Part shown: piece by piece, positions 48,092 through 59,268 of the stretch
How the letters are laid out: the number at the start of each line of letters is the position of its first letter
How positions within the stretch are numbered: position 1 is the first letter of the stretch
Origin: Paramyrothecium sp. XJ0827
Taxonomy: Eukaryota > Ascomycota > Sordariomycetes > Hypocreales > Stachybotryaceae
Assembly (NCBI GenBank): GCA_020881915.1
Contig: JAJFPB010000010.1
Span: forward strand, 310,001-374,000
Direction: 5' to 3'
DNA: 64,000 nt
The notes under the pieces: model-generated
Database searches by the model: none
What the model was told of the DNA's origin: nothing
What the model saw: the letters and a program-made list of their open reading frames with translations, nothing else
Made by a program: the position numbers and the translations under genes

Positions 48092-49476
48092 AACTGGTGC
48101 AGGTGACAAGTACATTACAGCATTTCTTTTCCTCCCATTATCAGCATTTAGTCACACACTGGCGATTGAGAAACTCGTCCATTCGTTAAGTCAACCTCAG
48201 GCTTATACCCGGAGCCTCCAGATACAGAACAGCTGAAATGAATGGAATGGTACAGTTGCCGATAGTACTCTTGTTCAAGCCCAGCCACATGTATTCCCTT
48301 GTCATTACATAGATCAAAGCCTACGAAGGTAACGTCTCCTAATGGGACAGTAAAATTAGACAGCTAAGAGAATATCCCGCATTTGAAGACTATTCAGGTT
48401 TTGTCTGTTGCAGTATGCTTGAGATCTTTCCCTCTCCCTCCAAGAATCTTTCAAGATGCAGATTCAGTGCTGTACATAAACAACCAGAGACGCATCCATT
48501 AGCCCGCCCATTCATACTTTGTCGGCCCTGAGCATTCCGAACCCGGTTGTCTAGTCCGGAGATGATGAATGCCAAATGGGACGGGCCTTGCAGAGAGGCG
48601 CTTGCCCGCTGCCGTGCATGTATCTTCCTTGTTCGAGTCTGAGCATGATACCATACATTCCCATTCTGCCCAGCAGCAGGGTTGGGCGCACCATATCCTA
48701 ACATTACGACCTTCAAATGAAGCACAGGCTGTTTGTGGTGGAGTCGCGTGCAAGGCAAGCATAACCTTCGATATCCCTACCACACACCTGATGACAGTTT
48801 CGTGACCGAAGCCGTGGATAGATTCGATATTTCGAAATGGTCCTTAGTAATTAATGAATTATCATTAGAAATGACAGAAATCGACTGAATCTTGCCATTT
48901 TGTGAGCACGGTAGTGCATTTTTATCAGCTACAGGACGACTCCGCCGATCTTCAATGTACATAAATGTGAGGTGAGGAACGGCACCGTTAGGATGATACC
49001 TCAAGTTTTCCTACCGTATTTTAGTGTTCCTATATTTCAATCAATATCATAACGCTTTAAAGCAGCTGACCAAGACCTGATTCAGGTTTTGACCCGGAAG
49101 TTTGGTGCTTGGCCTACCTGGAACTGTTTCTTGTCTTAAACAGTCCTAAACACATTTGGGGTGTGTACATCACAAGACACCACACCGCCACTTATTGAGA
49201 AAATAATCTCAAACAGAGTCCGAATTGTGTCGTAATTAGTGGTGGTTGGTGTCTCGAACGTTTTGTTCACGCTCATGCAGTGAGACACCATACCGCCACT
49301 TCCATCATGAACTATTTCTCAAGATCGACCACAGGAAATGACGCGATAGGATCAGCGATCGATCATGCGCAGAGGGATTTATGCTTACCATTATATATCT
49401 TCTAATCCAATCCTAGGAAAAGAACGGAGTGAAGAAGCCGCATTTCCTTCATCGATTTTTCGATAATCTTGCTGCC
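48092..49476. other. 1.4-kb spacer holding the ATP-grasp promoter
   Basis: No gene supported. A minus-strand frame near 48.5-48.78 kb is Cys-rich but lacks a proper start. The last 310 bp hold the triple motif described separately. Confidence 0.5.
49176..49301. promoter_or_regulatory. three copies of an 18-bp motif upstream of the ATP-grasp gene
   Basis: Copies: GACACCACACCGCCACTT at 49176-49193 (+), the reverse-oriented AGTGGTGGTTGGTGTCTC at 49238-49255, and GAGACACCATACCGCCACTT at 49282-49301 (+). Consensus on the forward reading is GACACCANACCRCCACT. The last copy lies 176 nt before the ATG at 49477. Repeated, both-orientation sites this close to a start suggest transcription-factor binding, though which factor is unknown. 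Confidence 0.65.
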
Positions 49477-50868
49477 ATGCTTTCTAACGCCCCCATGATC
49501 GTACTTGACCATACACTTCACGAGCTATACTTGATTGATTCTATATCCCACATTCATCCGACCCTCATATATGACTCATCTCAATTGACGAACCTCCAAA
49601 GTTCGCCCCAGAAGTTCTTTTATTATTTTCAGTTACCAGTCATAGGCGAGACAAAGACAAATTTGTCCACCTTGTTGGAACTGGTGTCCAAGACCCATCT
49701 ACAGCGGCGAGGTTTCTCTAGTGGAAATTTGGACCTATTTGTCCTTGGATTCAACCAAGATGACGCAGGGAATGCGGGAAATGGTAATGCAGCGAGAATG
49801 GACGCACTGAAGACCTACGCTCAACTCCACCCTAGCCAAAGGCCTTGTACGACATTCTTGGAGCCAGGATGGCCTGATATGCTCAATACCGAGCCAACAA
49901 AAGCCCCGATTGCCGTTATCATGCCAACTGATAGTATGTCGCATATGCGGCATCTAGTGGAACCCGAAATCCACTACGAGCTTCTGTCTAAAAGAGGGCT
50001 GGCCATGTCGGGATTGCCAATGCCAGTCACAGTTGTCATCGACCCTTTGCTCAATGGAACTAGCGCTGATGAAAAAATCACGCTTCAGCAACAAGTAAGG
50101 GGCATGATGGAACAATTAGACAATATTGCGACGCCATATGTGTTGAAGCTACCGCAAACCGTGTCGAGCATGGGCACATTCATTGTGACGTCACCAGAAG
50201 ATTTATGTCGTCTCAAAACAACGCTTGGGGCCCAAATGGAGACGATGCTCGCACAAGTCAATGCTAGTAACTGCCACCTATATCCATGTTCATTGGTAGT
50301 TCAAGACTTTATATCAGGACCGACGGTCGCGCTTTCACTCTTCATTACACCGACAGGACGTGCAATATTTATTGCAGGTTGTGAACAACGCTTTGATAAC
50401 CAGAACCTATGGATTGGAGGTTCAATATTTTACGCCGATCAACGGACGCTGCACCATAGGTTTTCCCAAATAATTGAAAAGACGGCACTATTCTTACATC
50501 AGAAAGGATATCAAGGACCTGCTGGTATAGATGTTATCACTGATGACTCCGGGGTGCAATATGTTATCGATCTCAACCCCCGTATCACGGGAACATATCA
50601 CTTAGGGCTCCTTGCGGGACACTTCACGCGAAGGGGGCTAGGAATCGCAGGGGTGCTAACGAAGTTTTTTCCCTACTCAAGAAAAGATTTTGAGAGCCTT
50701 TTTACTTCTGAGATAATAGAAGGCAGCATAATTATCACAGGTTGGACATATAATCGCTCTATTAATTTGAGCTACGGGGCAATCACAATGGGGGGCAAGG
50801 ATGTTGCTGATTTCACTGCGTTAATTAGGAAAGTGCAGTCCCATGCAACAAACAGTTATGAGTTGTAA
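49477..50868 (+). CDS. ATP-grasp ligase-like protein
   Basis: A 463-aa intronless frame; the first ATG is at 49477. The N-terminal 180 residues form an unclear pre-domain. The ATP-grasp region follows: YVLKLPQTVSSMGTFIV (about 221-237, nucleotide-binding Lys region), CSLVVQDFISGPTVALSLFI (271-290) and GPAGIDVITDDSGVQYVIDLNPR (347-369), with the Mg-binding Asp/Asn residues in DxNPR. ATP-grasp enzymes activate a carboxylate as acyl phosphate and join it to an amine or thiol, so amide or peptide bond formation is the likely chemistry. No biotin-carboxylase or glutathione-synthetase features are seen. The promoter carries three copies of an 18-bp motif. Neighbours: P450 and hypothetical upstream, broken alpha/beta-hydrolase downstream. 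Confidence 0.82.
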   Translation: MLSNAPMIVLDHTLHELYLIDSISHIHPTLIYDSSQLTNLQSSPQKFFYYFQLPVIGETKTNLSTLLELVSKTHLQRRGFSSGNLDLFVLGFNQDDAGNAGNGNAARMDALKTYAQLHPSQRPCTTFLEPGWPDMLNTEPTKAPIAVIMPTDSMSHMRHLVEPEIHYELLSKRGLAMSGLPMPVTVVIDPLLNGTSADEKITLQQQVRGMMEQLDNIATPYVLKLPQTVSSMGTFIVTSPEDLCRLKTTLGAQMETMLAQVNASNCHLYPCSLVVQDFISGPTVALSLFITPTGRAIFIAGCEQRFDNQNLWIGGSIFYADQRTLHHRFSQIIEKTALFLHQKGYQGPAGIDVITDDSGVQYVIDLNPRITGTYHLGLLAGHFTRRGLGIAGVLTKFFPYSRKDFESLFTSEIIEGSIIITGWTYNRSINLSYGAITMGGKDVADFTALIRKVQSHATNSYEL

Positions 50869-51594
50869 TGCAGGTATCTAGCTCTTGGGGACCATAGTTT
50901 CGCAAATGGTCCCATTTCAAGACTTTCTCTACTCCCCACCTAATCGTTACCAACCTAGGTTAAATACAACTATAACTGTAAACTCATGTAAGTATGCAAT
51001 GTCTGGCGAAGGCTATTGTTAGGTTCAATGAACAACAAGAGCAGGTCACTAGGGTTTGAAATACCAAGTTCTAAGACTAGTCGGACCTGTATAGACTCAC
51101 TACATCATTTCTGATCTTTCTCCGCGCATTGTTCCTTTTCTTTGGAAATTACCGTCCACACAGAGCTTCGTTTCTCGAAGGTAAGCAGACATAGCGGGCT
51201 TGTTAACGGCATGATCATGGTGCGAGGTTCAAGTATATTCCATGCAAACTTATCAATGGGAAAGACGTAGGTGTCCACGAGACGTAGGGGGGTAAAATTT
51301 GTTATCCATTAAGAAGAGAATATTGAGTTGCAAAAGTGCAACATGTTGCAGGCAAGAATTTACAGCAAAGAGTTTTGGGTAGTACTGACTAGGCAGGCCA
51401 TTTGGCATGTAGGGCGTCTGTTGTGAGGTTGGTTCACCTCGCAAGGACATACTGGATAGGGAATGAAGGTATTCCTGCAGAAATGTTGGCGAAGCAGCGG
51501 CTCTCTTTATCTGATGTCTTGCTCCCACTGACTGCTCTCGTCAAAGTCCACACGAAGTTCTCCCTTACCACAAGAGTCACCTGCTCGAGCAACA
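50869..51594. other. spacer between ATP-grasp gene and hydrolase relic
   Basis: No gene supported; contains the 3' flank of the ATP-grasp gene and the former promoter of the hydrolase. Confidence 0.5.
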
Positions 51595-52466
51595 ATGGCT
51601 GCCAAACCCGTGATTCTCATTATTTCAGGCGCATGGCGCGTTCCCGCGTCCTATGACAAGCTTGCCAAAGCGTTGGAATTGGCCGGTTATGGTGTTCACA
51701 GTCCTTTGCTCCCCCACCATGAACAGATCATAGTGATATGATGAGCGACGCCAATTGTGTCCACGATTATGCCGAGATACTAGCTGATGCTGGCCGCAAT
51801 ATCATCGCAGTCATGCATTCCTATTGAGGAATGCCTGGCACACAATGCTTACATGGCCTTGGTTACGCTGGCCAATTTACCACACGATGCATCATATCTG
51901 ACCTCTATTTTTTTTAGGACTGACACACGTGCCACCAAGGGTCTCCACGGTCGTGTCTCTCGGCTCATGTCTAGGGCTGCCCACGGCTTGCATGAGTACC
52001 TCAATCTGGGATAAAATTTCAGAAATTGGCGAAGGATCGGCTTGTGAGTCTGCATATAACTTCTCTGAGAATGGAAAGCAAGCCTTTGACCGATTCCCAC
52101 GGGGTTGCAACCAATGGGCGGCAACGGATGAAGAGGTCGGGCAATATCTCTCCATCCTGGTTCCATCCAATGGCAAGGCCTTCTGGCAGCCATTCACCCA
52201 GTACGCCTGGAGAGATATTCCTATCACGTTCATTTGCACGCGAGAAGACATCGCTTCTCCCTTTCCACTTCCAAATCTCAAACGTGTACCACATAAGAGT
52301 AGCAGGTCACGATGTCGCCACGTATGAAATCAAGTCTGGCCATCGATCCTTCTTGATACATACTCCCGAGATGGTGACTATTATCGCTAAGATCTCTGAG
52401 CAGGTCGCTGACGGCGTCAAGACCTTTGACACCAAGATCAAACATATCCCAGCTTTGAATATGTAG
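51595..52466 (+). pseudogene. alpha/beta-hydrolase (AB hydrolase superfamily) pseudogene
   Basis: ATG at 51595 opens KPVILIISGAWRVPASYDKL and ELAGYGVHSPLLPHH, the normal start of a small fungal alpha/beta-hydrolase family. It then hits a stop near 51740. In another frame NIIAVMHSY-stop-G follows: the nucleophile elbow HSYGG has its first Gly codon changed to TGA at 51825-51827. Further pieces include GQYLSILVPSNGKAFWQPF, RDIPITFICTREDIASPFP and IIAKISEQVADGVKTFD. At least three lesions; not functional. Confidence 0.82.
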
Positions 52467-53380
52467 CCAAATGGATGGAACGTAGTCATCGGTAGGTACA
52501 ACTATTGAATATGTGGTTTTGAAAGAACAAATGCACACATCACAACCCGCTTTTAAGTTAACCATGCTAAGTAATAAATACATGTCTATTAACGTTAGCT
52601 CATGTCTCGATGTAGTACTAATTGATCTCATTCTGCGTCGGGGGTCATTATACGTGGATGCTTTGTTACACTTTACATCAAACGAACGAAAACAGCGTTA
52701 ATCTCCTTTATCAGTTGTATTCGCTCAAAACGCCGCTAGTTGATTATATCCAGAGGGACTTCCTGACAATCTACAGGACGCGATTTCGGCTTGCGCTGCC
52801 GAGCGTCTCCGGCCCGAGTTAGTGGGTGGGAACGTCTACTCGTTATCACCTCGGCGGACCAACCGAAGCTAGCAACACATCGTGACTGATCCCCACCGTC
52901 TAAACAGCCACCGGCCTCCTGGTAAAACCAGTCTTTTTGATCCTTTAGTCATAAACTCCAACATCATGGGCTTCCCTGTCTTAACCTACCTCTTGCACTA
53001 ATAACTAGGCCTCTTCAAAATCAGGCATGGTCCTGGGGATTAGCTGAACCCGGGGTAATGTACGGGGCTGGGGGACGAACCGCCTTATCATAGCATGATG
53101 CGTGCAAGCGCAGCTCGGCAACTGGGCCCGACCACGGACTACGAGTCAGGTGCTACAACCCATAATTCAGCTATCGCGTGGCGTAGATAGATGGATAGTT
53201 GGAGTTTCTGAGATTGCTAGGGGACATGAGTATAAGACATTGCGGCCACTGGACCAGGGAAAAGGGTCTGTCTTGCCAACCGACTTGCCTCGGCATTCAC
53301 GTTGCATCAGATCCTGACCTGATTTCCGAGACTACACGGCGTCAAATTTCTAAGTGAAACTGCGCGAAATTTTTATCACA
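52467..53380. other. spacer upstream of the amino-acid permease
   Basis: No gene supported. The right half is presumably the permease promoter; GC-rich words such as CCCGGGGTAATGTACGGGG occur near 53050-53070. Confidence 0.5.
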
Positions 53381-55239
53381 ATGGTCACGCAGTCTGCGCA
53401 TGTCGACGTCGAGAAGCTGGATCAAAATGATCTCGAGCATACAATGTCCACCAGGCAGGGAGAGCTAGCGGAACAGAACGAGCTGAAGCGCGAATTTAAG
53501 CCCCGTCAGGTCTTCATGTTCTCTATCGCCTGCGCCATTGGCACTGGTCTTGTCATCGGCTCAGGAACCGCCCTTTCGAGAGGTGGCCCTGGCAGTCTCC
53601 TCATCGCCTACATCATGGTGGGCGCGGCCGTGTTCTTCGTGATGACCGGCCTTGGAGAAATGGCTGCCTTTCTCCCCATGAACAAGGGCTTTGGTGGATA
53701 TGCCAGCCGCATGGTCGATCCGGCGTTTGGGTAAGTGGAGGCCTCGGCATCTGTTGTGTGTGGCAGCCGTGCTAATGTGGTCCCGTTCAGGTTTGCGACC
53801 GGCTGGAACTACTTCTTCAAGTACATGATTGCGACGCCCGCGAACCTGACCGCGGCGGGTCTCGTCATTCGATACTGGAGGCCAGACCTGAACGTTGGTA
53901 TCTGGGTCGCAGTGTTCGGGATAACAATCATATTCATTAATGTGAGTGTGCCTCAAGGATACGAAAGCCAAGGATTACTGACAAATGTCTTCAAAGTTTC
54001 TACATGTTGCCAAGCTTGGCGAGACGGAGTTCTGGCTCGGACTCGCTAAGATCCTCATCATGGCAACTCTGATCATGTCCTGCCTCGTCGTTGCCCTCGG
54101 TGGCGGCCCAAATCACAAGAGAAGCGGCTTCCAGTACTGGAATGAGCCGGGCGCTTTCAAGGAATATCTCGTGAAGGGCAACCTTGGCAGGTTCCTGGGC
54201 GTCTGGGCCTGCATGTGCCAGGCCTGTTTCGCCTTCACCGGTACGGAAGTTGTGGGCATGACCTTTGGCGAGACACCCAACCCAAGGAAGAATATTCCCA
54301 GGGCCGTCAAGCAAACGTTTTGGAGAATCGCCGTCTTCTACATCCTGGGGGTCATTGTTCTCGGGATGGCGGTCCCAAACGACAACGAGATGCTGATCGG
54401 CGCAACCAAAAAGTCGACCAGCGCTGGTACGTTGTTTTTTTCGGGCACACGAATAGGAAGCTCATCACTGCGATAGATGCCTCGCCCTTTGTTGTGGCCG
54501 TTCGTCTGGCCGGAATTGCCGTCTTTCCTGATTTCGTCAATGCCTCGCTGCTCGTATTTACTTTGAGTGCCGCCTGCACCGGTACGTTTCTCGCGTCGCA
54601 GTCATGCTAGTGAGCTTTTGCTAAGTTCCATGAACAGACATCTACTGCGCTTCCAGATCCCTGTACGGCCTTGCTCGTGACAGTCAAGCACCCAAGATCT
54701 TCGCGAAGACTGCAAAAAACGGCAACCCCATGTACGCCGTGGGTCTGTCTTGCACTTGCGTGGGACTTGGTTTTATGAATGCCAGCAAGTCCGCTGGCAC
54801 CGTTTTCCAATACCTTGTCAGCCTGGTCACCATCTTTGCCGTTCTCAACTGGATGGCTATCTTAGTGTCTCACATCTCTTTCCGCAGGGCGTTGAAGGCT
54901 CAAGACATTTCGGCAAAGGATCTTCCCTATACCGCCTTTGGTCAACCCTGGGGTTCGTATTACGCCCTTTTCGTGTCCTGCATGGTGATACTCTTCAGCG
55001 GATATGATGCTTTCATCCCCCATTTTAAGGTTGACCAGTTCATCCTGAAGTACTTGGGTGTGGCTACCTTTGTCATCAACACCGTCGTCTGGAAGCTGTG
55101 GAAAGGAACGAAAAAGGTGACAGCTGTCGAGATGGACCTCCAGACAGGGCGCAGAGAGTACCAGGAGACAGAGACTGCCGCTGAGCAGCAATGGGAGGAA
55201 AGCTTCTGGCAGAAGATGATAGGGAAACTGAAGAAGTAA
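53381..55239 (+). CDS. amino-acid permease (APC superfamily, fungal AAT/YAT type)
   Basis: Five exons, 53381-53730, 53791-53941, 53997-54426, 54477-54581 and 54638-55239, join in phase to 545 aa. About twelve hydrophobic segments follow a hydrophilic N-terminus. Family marks: FKPRQVFMFSIACAIGTGLVIGSG in the first helix region, VFFVMTGLGEMAAFLPMNKG, FAFTGTEVVGMTFGETPNPRK (conserved FxGxE-type element), RSLYGLARDSQAPKIFAKT, and WMAILVSHISFRRALKAQ. It is a plasma-membrane proton-coupled amino-acid importer; specificity cannot be read. It stands at the left end of a tight run of five genes with an aminotransferase and an aldolase, which suggests it brings in their substrate. Confidence 0.93.
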
Positions 55240-55465
55240 CTCCTTCTTGATAGAGGTTTTTCATCTCGATGTCCCGCGATCAAAGACTCCGAGAATACAC
55301 TGAGTCGGCATGTTCATGAAACCATAGTAAGGTGGCCATGATTTTACAGTGCTAATAAATCAACACTATCACTACTAGTGGCGAGAAACTCCAATAGTGT
55401 AACACTCTGCCTGACCCACCACGGTTGGCAAGGCATAGTTGAGATTGAGGATACATGGAATTATA

Positions 55466-58013
55466 CTATTCTTTCTCAGAGGGTGTTCCTGGCAAGGTCA
55501 CACCCTGCCAATTGGCAGAGTTTTCCTCCCACAACCAATCTCCTTCCAGAAGCCCAGCATCCATCTCCGTCACCGGATAACGGCTGATCAGCTCGGCAAC
55601 CGAAAGCATATCAGTAGCGGATAGTCCTTCAATGCTAGATGCATCATGCCCGATCTGCTGGTGGGTCACGCCCTCTTCGAGGGAGCCGGATGGCTGTTCT
55701 GCGCTGGGGCCCGCAACGTGTCTTAACATGTCGTGTAGGCGCTCAACCTCCTGATGGCGAAATCTCGCAGACACGTGCCCACTGTCGACAAGCTCGTCGA
55801 TCACGCTGAGTGCAGTCTCCAACCATCCTGGGTCTACAGCATCTGGGAAAGGGTGCAGAACTCCATTGAGTATTAGGATGAATGCTGCTGAAAATGCATA
55901 CTCCAAATCGAACGGAAGGAATACATCTGCAAGGCAACGATGTTAAGAGAATCCGCTGGTGCAGTGCGATGGACCACTTACCCAGAAGATCCCGAGCTTG
56001 TAAAGCTTTCAAGATCCGGAGTGATTTGTTTGCCGAGTCGCAAGAAGTCCGTAGCAAGACTTTAACAGTCTCTGATAGCTCACGCTCGGTTCCTTCCGGG
56101 GATGCTCGGCGTCCTAGCTTTTCTCGTAGAAGACAGACCAGCAAAGGCCTGGTTGCGAGTATGATACACTGGGCCATCAGTCAGCACATCCCACGACTTT
56201 AGATTTGCTTAGAACTACTTGATGATAGCAAAGGTTCAAGGTGCCCGAAGTCCTATTGATAGGCCCCGACCCATCAAAATTAAGATCCAATGATGCAGTG
56301 AGGGTTTCCGCCACCAGAGCAAGATCTCTGAGGGTGGACTGCATGATCCGGAGGAAGGATGCGGGGAGCTTGCCGTCAACAGCATAGACATCTATTGGGT
56401 TATTAGCATAAAACATCTCGTTATGAGAAGACAGTGTTACACCTACTATCAATGACTTTGCCGATCAACCTTGACAATTTCACGTGGACATCCATGGCTG
56501 CGACCTTTTGATGCGAGTGATATGGAATTCCGGGCAGGCTAACCGTTATGGCGTCATCGTTAATCTGGCTTGGAGAACCCATCATGTATGAAAACTTCCT
56601 ATCAAGGATGTAAAGTGTCCACCATGCACTCCTTTGTCGATTGTTTTTGGCCTGATTTCGCGGGTCATCCACCATGTCATGATGCATGCCTTGACTAAGG
56701 GCTATGCGTAGGGCGATGCCCAGCTGTGTGGAAAATGTCAACAGAGCTTTTGAGAGATTGGGGATACTGTCCTACATATACGAAGGCTGTGTTGCGATGG
56801 TCTACGGACTGCAAGTAGAGCGCAACCGCACAGCACACCTCCATCGCCAGCACGGGGTCATCATGGAGACCGCTGACATCCGGGAGGAATTCCATTCCCC
56901 GCAAGAAGTAGTCTTTGCCAAACGGACGGGATTTTGAGAAACCACGGTGTAGCAGTGCCTTTCCGAGTGCCATGATGATGAAGTACTGGCTCAACCATAG
57001 CCTCGTGGTGGACGACATGTCCTGCACGCCGTCATTGTGCAGGGAAAAGAGGTTGGCCATGAATGCCGACTCATCTAGGAGGTGATAGCTCTGCCCAATG
57101 TGGAATTTGACAGTGTTGGTAAGGTAGATTGCATAGTCCAGGGGTGGAAGGGTTTCTCGGTCGATACATTTCTCGGGGAGTTTGAGACGTGGCAGGTCCA
57201 GCGGGAAAGCCACACCGTCGACATCGCGGGGCACTTCAGGGGTTTCATTGCATTGCAAATGCTCTTTGAGAAGGCCTATGACGTGGCGGCTGTAGGCCCA
57301 GGTGGACGATGGCCCGAGAAACCCTATCGGGGCTTGTCAGTAGACGTCGAGGCAGGTGAGAATGAGACCAACGTCTTCGGCCCTTGGAGTCTGTCAGAAA
57401 CTTGGACGGCGATACGACGAGCGGATTCTTCATTGTGTAGTCGTCGTGGCCCCCAAGCCCACCTTCGTATGGTGGTTGAAATGTGTCATTTCGGCCGCTC
57501 TCAGCGGAATGTACCCTGTTAGAACGTGGCTCAGTCGCTGTCTTCACGTCAGTTTCGCTTGCCTATTAATGAACCGGTCAAGAAGACCATGGCCACTTGC
57601 CCTGTCGCTTCTCTGGATGGGTGATGTCGTCGCTTTCCCGATACCCAGCTTTCCTTTTCAAATCGTTGAGAAGTCTGCCGCCATTAGCTCCCTATCTAGG
57701 GGTGGCAGTCCGTCGTGGGTTCTGGGCTTCTTCCGGTGGGCAGTACACACTTCTCGGATACTAATACTTTTTTCTCATCCTGCTCAAAGACACATGTCTC
57801 CGATCGCCTGCTGCAGTTCAAGCAAGGGCATGTGCCAGAGCATCGGACCTTACGATCCCGGCATTGGAGGCACCTACACAATCATGATAAGCATGGAGTT
57901 TTTCTAGGGAGCCAATTGGGGTCCTCGGAAGAGGCCGCTCACGCTGGAGTCTTTCGTTTCGCTCTTGATGACGAGGGGTTAGCATTCGGCTGTTCGCACG
58001 TGGAGTCATCCAT
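55466..58013 (-). CDS. Zn2Cys6 transcription factor (eight exons)
   Basis: Exons on the minus strand: 57943-58013, 57751-57873, 57373-57515, 57323-56776, 56723-56447, 56391-56219, 56168-55982, 55926-55466. All phases fit, giving about 660 aa. Exon 1 starts MDDSTCEQP and ends KRKTPA; exon 2 begins CLQCRDRKVRC and continues PCLNC, with Cys spacing x2, x6, x5, x2, x6. The fungal-specific middle homology region includes GRRRFLGPSSTWAYSRHV, LGIALRIALSQGMHHD and RSAWWTLYILDRKFSYMMGSPSQI. Intron 2 (235 nt) is much longer than the others, so a small extra exon there is possible. Convergent with the permease and just downstream of the aldolase, so a local pathway regulator is likely by position. Confidence 0.9.
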
Positions 58014-58337
58014 TCCTCAAGATAGAGTATTTCATCGGCTTCAAGAGTCGAGGAGCGACACGTCAATCGGGTTGAATGTTTGAATGTGGTGTTGAGGCAA
58101 GATGGGAGGTGGGTCTGCCCTCCAAGCATTCCGACAAGTTTTGAGGCCCCTGAACCAGCGCCATACTCGATCGAGTGTTAGCTCAGATGGCCTGGAAAGA
58201 CCCTCCGATAAGCAGTGCAGGCCCCTCATCCCCGTCTTTAAGCCTCCCTGGACCTTTCACTCTCAATGCAGGCAGAAGAGGTTGGCTTAACACGCAGCTT
58301 ACAGAGGCGGTTCATGAGTTATATAGGATCTACAAGA
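58014..58337. promoter_or_regulatory. promoter region of the Zn2Cys6 regulator
   Basis: The 324 bp between regulator start and aldolase 3' end. It contains a perfect 12-bp palindrome ACTCGATCGAGT at 58165-58176. No gene. Confidence 0.5.
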
Positions 58338-59268
58338 TTATGCTGCCACTGGCGGAATCGCGGAGAGGCATTTTTTACCGCCCCCTAATATCAGGCCCGA
58401 GTCCTGTTGGCAGAGCAGGTATCGCACTCCGAGCGTGTTAATGGCCCACTCGTGAATATCTTGCTGATCATAGATGCCTGCCAGACCCATAATCTTGCCA
58501 TGCTTCTTGCAGGCCTTGGACACAGTCTCCAGAGCAGACCGGAAGACGTCCGTCCTGAATCCACCGGTAACACCCAACTCAATGGCCAGGTCATTGGAGC
58601 CGATCAACAGGACGTCCACGTCGGGCACCGCGGCGATTTCATCGGCTTGGTCGACAGCTTCCCTGCTTTCAATCATAACTATGACAGAAGACGCACTCGC
58701 GTTGCTCTCCTTGATAACTACGGTACTGTCTGTCGGCTCTAGAGAGAAAACTGGCAACGAGCCGGTCATGGACCGCGATCCCACGGGGGGGTACTTTGAT
58801 ATGTTGACGGCCGCTTCCGCTTCCCCTATGAATACTTAGCATGACAAGAGGGGAATTTCGGGGGGGTTGACATACTCTGGCTGGACACATGCGGGAAAAT
58901 CACGCCCATGGCTCCAGCATCCATGACCTTTTGGACGAAGCCGTTGCCGCACTGGTAGGGCACCCGCACGAACGGTGTGATGCCGTTCGACAAAGCTGCG
59001 CTGCTGATGTTGCCAGCATCGTCAATAGAGAGAGATGAGTGCTCCAGGTCGATGAAGATGCTATCGAACCCTGCATTTCTTGCAAGCTGCGCGACTTGGG
59101 GATTTGTTACAAGGCGCACACCAAGAGCCTGGGAGCTCCGTCAGCAGCGCACCCAACTTGGAATTATATCCTACCGAAGGGGTTTCGGCATTCATCACGG
59201 GCACAACTTACCTTGCAGACCTGGCCAGCTTTGGCCTTGAGCTGAAGATTGTTCGCACAAGAAATCAT
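58338..59268 (-). CDS. HpcH/HpaI-type aldolase
   Basis: Exons 59212-59268, 58876-59128 and 58338-58825 on the minus strand join in phase to 265 aa. The start MISCANNLQLKAKAGQVCK is followed across intron 1 by ALGVRLVTNPQVAQL. Family marks (PF03328): GFDSIFIDLEHSSLS, NGITPFVRVPY, DAGAMGVIFPHV, then across intron 2 REAEAAVNISKYPPVGSRSMTG, VIVMIES (metal-binding Glu) and VDVLLIGSNDLAIELG (metal-binding Asp). Members are divalent-metal class II aldolases that split 4-hydroxy-2-oxo acids to pyruvate or related ketoacids plus an aldehyde. Length fits the family. It shares a 414-bp promoter with the divergent aminotransferase, implying linked steps. Confidence 0.92.

Noticed and set aside
48390..48783. 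Minus-strand Cys-rich frames that resemble a small secreted protein
   Set aside because: No ATG at a sensible place, no clear signal peptide, and two overlapping frames compete; composition alone is not enough.
53561..53971. 136-codon minus-strand frame
   Set aside because: Antisense shadow of permease exons 1 and 2.
57356..57907. 183-codon plus-strand frame
   Set aside because: Antisense to regulator exons 2-3 and intron 2; no motif of its own.
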